Of a stretch of 64,000 bases of DNA, positions 60,060 through 64,000 are shown one piece after another. The translations under genes and the position numbers were made by a program. The DNA comes from Neurospora tetrasperma FGSC 2508. Lineage: Eukaryota; Ascomycota; Sordariomycetes; Sordariales; Sordariaceae. Location: assembly GCF_000213175.1 (NCBI RefSeq), contig NW_009799100.1:4852533-4916532 (forward strand), in the 5' to 3' direction. Each line of letters begins with the position of its first letter. The stretch's first letter is position 1. The notes under the pieces were generated by a model that saw only the letters and a program-made list of their open reading frames with translations, had not been told where the DNA came from and did no database searches.

Positions 60060-62439
60060 GGTGGGTGGTTGGTATTGCCGAAGCTGAGCAGGTTTCTAGG
60101 TAGGTGTGAGATGGTTGTGGTGTGCTTTGATGAGGGCTGGAATGGTGTTTGAATCCAAGGTTCGTCGACATATAGCAGATCCAGAGCCGTCCGGGCTTTA
60201 TATATCTTTACCCTTTCATGAAGTACATAGAGATAGAGGTAGGTAAATGATATTATACGGCAAAATCGACAGATCGTACCCTCGGCGTTTAGTTTCCCTA
60301 GAGGTAATCTCACTCGTCGCTACCTACAGATAAATTGTGTAATCGTATTCCTCGACTCTGACCAAACAGCTGATTGAACTGCTAGGTAATTGTCATTGAT
60401 GTCGTACAGCTGCTGGCTATATAGGCCGGTGGTGTGAATCTGGGTATGGTGTTACGCTTACGTCTCGGCATCGGCTGATGTTTTTCGCGCGCACGAGAAC
60501 TCGGTGCCCGGCTGAAATTTGTCACGGTAATTCCGTAGGTAGACATTAATGACTGGCTACTAGTAGGCTCGATGGGGGAATGATGTAGGTAGTCGTGCTG
60601 TATGTTAGTCCTATCAGAACCGACAGAGGCTAATCTAGACCGTCGGTCCTTGATGAAGCTATTCACATGACTATTTTCGTCTATACTAGGACCTGACATA
60701 TCATCTGACTAGAGGTATGTAAGATGCTCACCAACATGAGCTGAAGTAGCGCAACCCGGCCCTGTCTAGGTAATTTATCGAGTGTCTAGGTAGACTCGAT
60801 GCTGTGGAAGGGTCTTGTGAAGAGACCCTTGTTGGACATCTATCAGGATTGCCAGTGGAATAAGCAGAATATAGCACAAGTCAACAGTCAAACATACGAC
60901 TGACTTATGGTGGATCAGAAGATATTGCCTAGAGATGCGCGTAAGAGTTCATTCTAGCGGCGGCGATTAGAGTCAATAGATCCCGTCCCTATTGCAAGTC
61001 AGATTGTTATAAACGCGCACCAGCGGCACAAGTGCCGCAATCTGAAAGAGACTGGTTTTGTACAATGTCAAAGACAGCATCATCTCTTACTTCAGATTCT
61101 CTGCAGCGCATCAAAATTCGTAGCAAAAGCGACATATGTGCTGGCCAGGCGTCTTCAATTCAGTAGGTAATCGGGGTCAAGGGCTATACTGCGCGGGTGT
61201 GTCACCGTGTATTACCGTGTGTCGATTATTTATATGTGCTTATGTTTGTCGTATAGCGTGTAGTACGGCGCGATTTGTAGGGAAGCTAGTAAGTTTTGAT
61301 GTCATGCTATCAATGGTGACTCGGTATCTGATTTCTCTGGTTTTTTTTTTCCCCTTTGTCCTGCCACTCTTTAATTCTTCCTTCATTCAACTGCACTTGA
61401 AAGTGTGGGTCGGACTCTTCAGGAAGCCCTGGGCGAATTTTTACGTTGGTAGGCAGTTCATGATGCCATTCCGCATCTGATACTCTCTGAAAAGATATCT
61501 TTTCAGGGAGCTTCGGACGTACACTTACTGGTACCTAAGCAACCAACATATCATCGCAGAAATGCAAGCTACCTAAGCAGCAGGAAAATGCATACTCAAC
61601 TCCGTGATATTCATTGTTTCAATACTTGATGACTGATGTCGACCAGCGAATCCCAAGTGTTGTATTGCAGGTTTCTTGGTGTGTTGATTGTTGCTTATCT
61701 TATCCTTATCTCTTTATCAGCTTTATAAGTCACCATGGTTGGCTTCCTGTTTAGGAAAGGCCGAACATAAGAACACACCACGGTTACTCGGAGTTAAACG
61801 GTTAGTGGGTGAGGGTAAACGTTTTGTGCCACCAGTGAACGATTTATCACTGAACATGCAATATGTCCGTTGTCCTTTTTTGTCTTTTTTTTCTTTTACT
61901 TTGTTGTACCGAAAACGGAGATCCTTCACCCGGCCGTCCGAACAAAGATTGTGGGAGAGATGATACAACAAAAAGTCAACCAACAGTCCCCAAACAGGTG
62001 CTACGTTTGATATCCAACCCCGCTGCCTAGATGGAACTTGGATACAACCAACAACACCCCGAGATTGTGCCGTATCATTCATTACCCTATCACGTGGTAA
62101 GCAAAGTGTTGCCGTAGGTTGCAGGTGATACTGTGCCTGAAAGGGCGTGCTCGGCACGGCCCGCATGCAACCAACTCCCCGCTGGCCGCTGCCCTTGGTT
62201 CCACTCAAGCGGGGCCGAAGCAGTCATCGGCTCATGGCCAGAACACAAATGCCACCATCCATCCATCCTCCTCCTACATCCATCACACAGCGTGCCTTCC
62301 AACGCCGGAGACACACATGTCCACTCGCCACACTTGTCCAGCTTTCAAGGGTCCTCTTCATGCTCCCACCTGACAAAGTTCCTCTCTCAATTCTCCTTTC
62401 CAAACTCTACAACGACACGGTAGCTGCATACTGTACCCT
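60060..62439. other. Divergent intergenic region with hairpins and a palindrome
   Basis: No gene seen in about 2.4 kb. Holds two adjacent perfect inverted repeats (60777-60800 and 60808-60830) and a near-perfect 28-bp palindrome at 61483-61510. TAGGTA/TACCTA words are frequent at 60230-60800. Confidence 0.5.
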
Positions 62440-63551
62440 ATGTCTACCGCACTCTCCATCCTGCAAATTGCCCTGGCCAAGGAGCTGGATTCCCTGAGTG
62501 ACCCGGAGGACTGGTCCGAATTCGGCCCCATGGATGTCGAGGAAGACACATCAACACCGGAGGAGGTCTCAGCGCTGCGCGAGTTCGTACAGGCCTACAA
62601 CACCCCAAGCGCCCTGAACGCAGAGGAGACAGCTCGCAAGCTCATGTCGCTGAATGAGGACCACGTGCCATGCGATGGCGACTTCGACAAGGGCAGACGA
62701 ATTGCCTGGCTGCTATATGATGTTGGCATCCAGATGGTACAATATCAAGTCGCTATCCTGGTAGTTGCCGACGCCGTTATGGCCCTTCCCCGCTTAGATG
62801 CGACACCTGAGCAGGAAGTCCGGTTCGGGAAGAAGAAGTTGGAGCGGTGGAGGAAATTGGAAGACTTTTGGTATTACTGCTGGAACGAGAGATGGGATAG
62901 TATGTATTCCAACACACCGTGGCAATAAGGTACCCATTAATCGACTAACAAATTGGGACAGGGTATAACGAGTTTCGATACAGTACTGCATCTGGCGCAT
63001 ACATCTGTGCGAATGCATGGGTGGCCCGTCATCTTGTACTACACCCCCCCCCCCCCGACATTTACTACACCTCTGAGCTAAGTGTGGCCTTCAGCCGGAT
63101 GATATTGGCCCTTGAGAAAGATCGGTGGAACTATCCTTTTGTGCGAGAGGATGGTGATGTCACCATCCGCTCGCCCAAAGACTGGACTATTACCATGCTT
63201 AACACCCACGTTCACGCCTTGGTCCCATTCTTAGTGATAGCAGGAGACATAATGTACCGATATACCGACAGAGAGATGATAGTGCGGAGGTTCGCGGAGG
63301 CACATCAAGAGAACCATAAGGACAACACAAGGGAGTCTTGGCAGCGATATAGTTTATTCTGTTCCGGAAGATCCTTGTGGAAGGACGAGAAGAAAGTCGA
63401 CCAACATGAATGGCTGACGCGAGAGAGGTGGGCTTTTTGGAAGAAAAGATTGGTATGGATTTCAGAGCAGACCGAGCTCTTACAACGGACTCGGGACGAG
63501 GCGATCATGCTTGTGCAGCTGATGACGGAGATCGAGGGTCGTGGGGCGTAA
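62440..63551 (+). CDS. Hypothetical two-exon protein
   Basis: Exons 62440-62899 and 62962-63551 (62-nt phase-1 intron, GTATGT ... GACAG) give 349 aa from ATG 62440. The protein is helical, rich in Trp, Glu, Arg, with no signal peptide and no membrane segment long enough to be certain (IQMVQYQVAILVVADAVMAL, residues 98-117, is mildly hydrophobic). A Pro4 run at about residues 182-185 is encoded by an uninterrupted 13-C tract. Trp-rich stretches (WRKLEDFWYYCWNERW; RERWAFWKKRLVWISEQ) and a final long helix suggest an all-alpha fold. I recognise no family. Frame closure and good splice signals make it a probable real gene. Confidence 0.65.
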
Positions 63552-63946
63552 ACACCAAGAAACGCATCACGCTACAACGGGGCCACGGAGACACAGTCAA
63601 CGGCAATGAACACAACGCATTATTGCCTTCCCCTTGAAACTGGTGCCTTGTCGCTGTCGGCCTTGCAGGGCAGGTAGCAAAAGTATATTGGATTCTACAA
63701 CCCAAACAGGTAAGACCGCCTTGCTGAACACTCATGATACCCGACATGTATGCGCGAACAAAGTTCAATTCAATACTGACAGCAGTAGTGGCGGGAAGTA
63801 ACATGTTCCACAGGTGCAACTATCCCCGAGTGTCCATCCATCCATTCACCTCCCTCACTCCCCACCTTTACATCCCGTAGACGACTTGGTGATAGTTCAC
63901 TACCACTTCTACTTCCAAAACCCCCATCTCCTTCGAAACATTCCTT
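63552..63946. other. Intergenic before the 5S rRNA gene
   Basis: No gene seen in about 400 bases. Contains the 3' UTR of the 62440 gene. Confidence 0.5.
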
Positions 63947-63950
63947 TATA
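63947..63950 (+). promoter_or_regulatory. TATA box of the 5S rRNA gene
   Basis: TATA lies at -29 to -26 relative to the first base of the 5S sequence at 63976. Neurospora 5S genes need an upstream TATA element at this position for RNA polymerase III transcription, in addition to internal control regions. Confidence 0.75.
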
Positions 63951-63975
63951 AAGTGAGAGTCAAGAGAAAGAAAGC

Positions 63976-64000
63976 ACATACGACCATACCCACTGGAAAA
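63976..64000 (+). rRNA. 5' end of a dispersed 5S rRNA gene (cut by window edge)
   Basis: The last 25 bases begin ACATACGACCATACCCACTG, the conserved 5' end of Neurospora/Sordariaceae 5S rRNA. The remaining about 95 bases lie outside the window. In these fungi 5S genes are scattered singly rather than linked to the rDNA repeat, which fits a lone copy here. It could be a pseudogene further along; that cannot be judged from 25 bases. Confidence 0.8.

Noticed and set aside
1-64000. CRISPR arrays, bacterial operons or a biosynthetic gene cluster
   Set aside because: The window is eukaryotic. No spaced direct repeats of CRISPR type and no PKS, NRPS or terpene-synthase signatures were seen.

Overview
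The window is nuclear DNA of a filamentous ascomycete, most probably a Neurospora or close Sordariaceae relative. The reasons are short GT-AG introns in most genes, dispersed tRNA and 5S rRNA genes, a Ras protein of exactly 213 aa and a FOX2-type beta-oxidation enzyme of exactly 894 aa, plus relics whose stop codons look like C-to-T / G-to-A changes, as repeat-induced point mutation (RIP) would leave. It is a draft assembly with one 857-base gap (31300-32156).

Left part (1-15.9 kb): a same-strand cluster of an unnamed family with a shared N-terminal domain, a RING-like cysteine cluster and a basic coiled-coil tail. One member is intact (5422-7529), one is a two-exon pseudogene with two stops (1502-2505), and two are fragments (1-342, 3962-4096). 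Next come uncertain small ORFs, a broken C2H2-finger relic (9671-10570), a frameshift-rich hypothetical gene (13850-15290) and a small 21-bp minisatellite (15638-15805).

Core part (16-35 kb), compact and conserved: fox-2 multifunctional peroxisomal beta-oxidation enzyme, a P-loop small-molecule kinase, an ECM11-domain protein, NBP35 (cytosolic Fe-S assembly), a GMF/ADF-family actin regulator, a MoaB/MogA-fold protein with a 9-nt micro-exon, and ras-1. I resolved exon boundaries for all of these, and the spliced frames close exactly.

Right part (35-64 kb), gene-poor: a possible solo LTR (about 42.2-42.6 kb), a heavily mutated Ulp1-like protease relic (43044-44160), tRNA-Thr(AGT), a single-pass kelch surface protein (46903-49874), a large Ser/Thr-rich cell-surface protein (55072-58803), a 91-aa secreted cysteine-rich protein (59694-60059), an unknown two-exon gene (62440-63551), and the first 25 bases of a 5S rRNA gene at the right edge with a TATA box at -29.

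The genes do not form one pathway; neighbours are mostly divergent or convergent single genes. Nothing looks like a biosynthetic cluster. The most unusual material is the decaying repeats and paralogues, the micro-exon gene and the minisatellite ORF.
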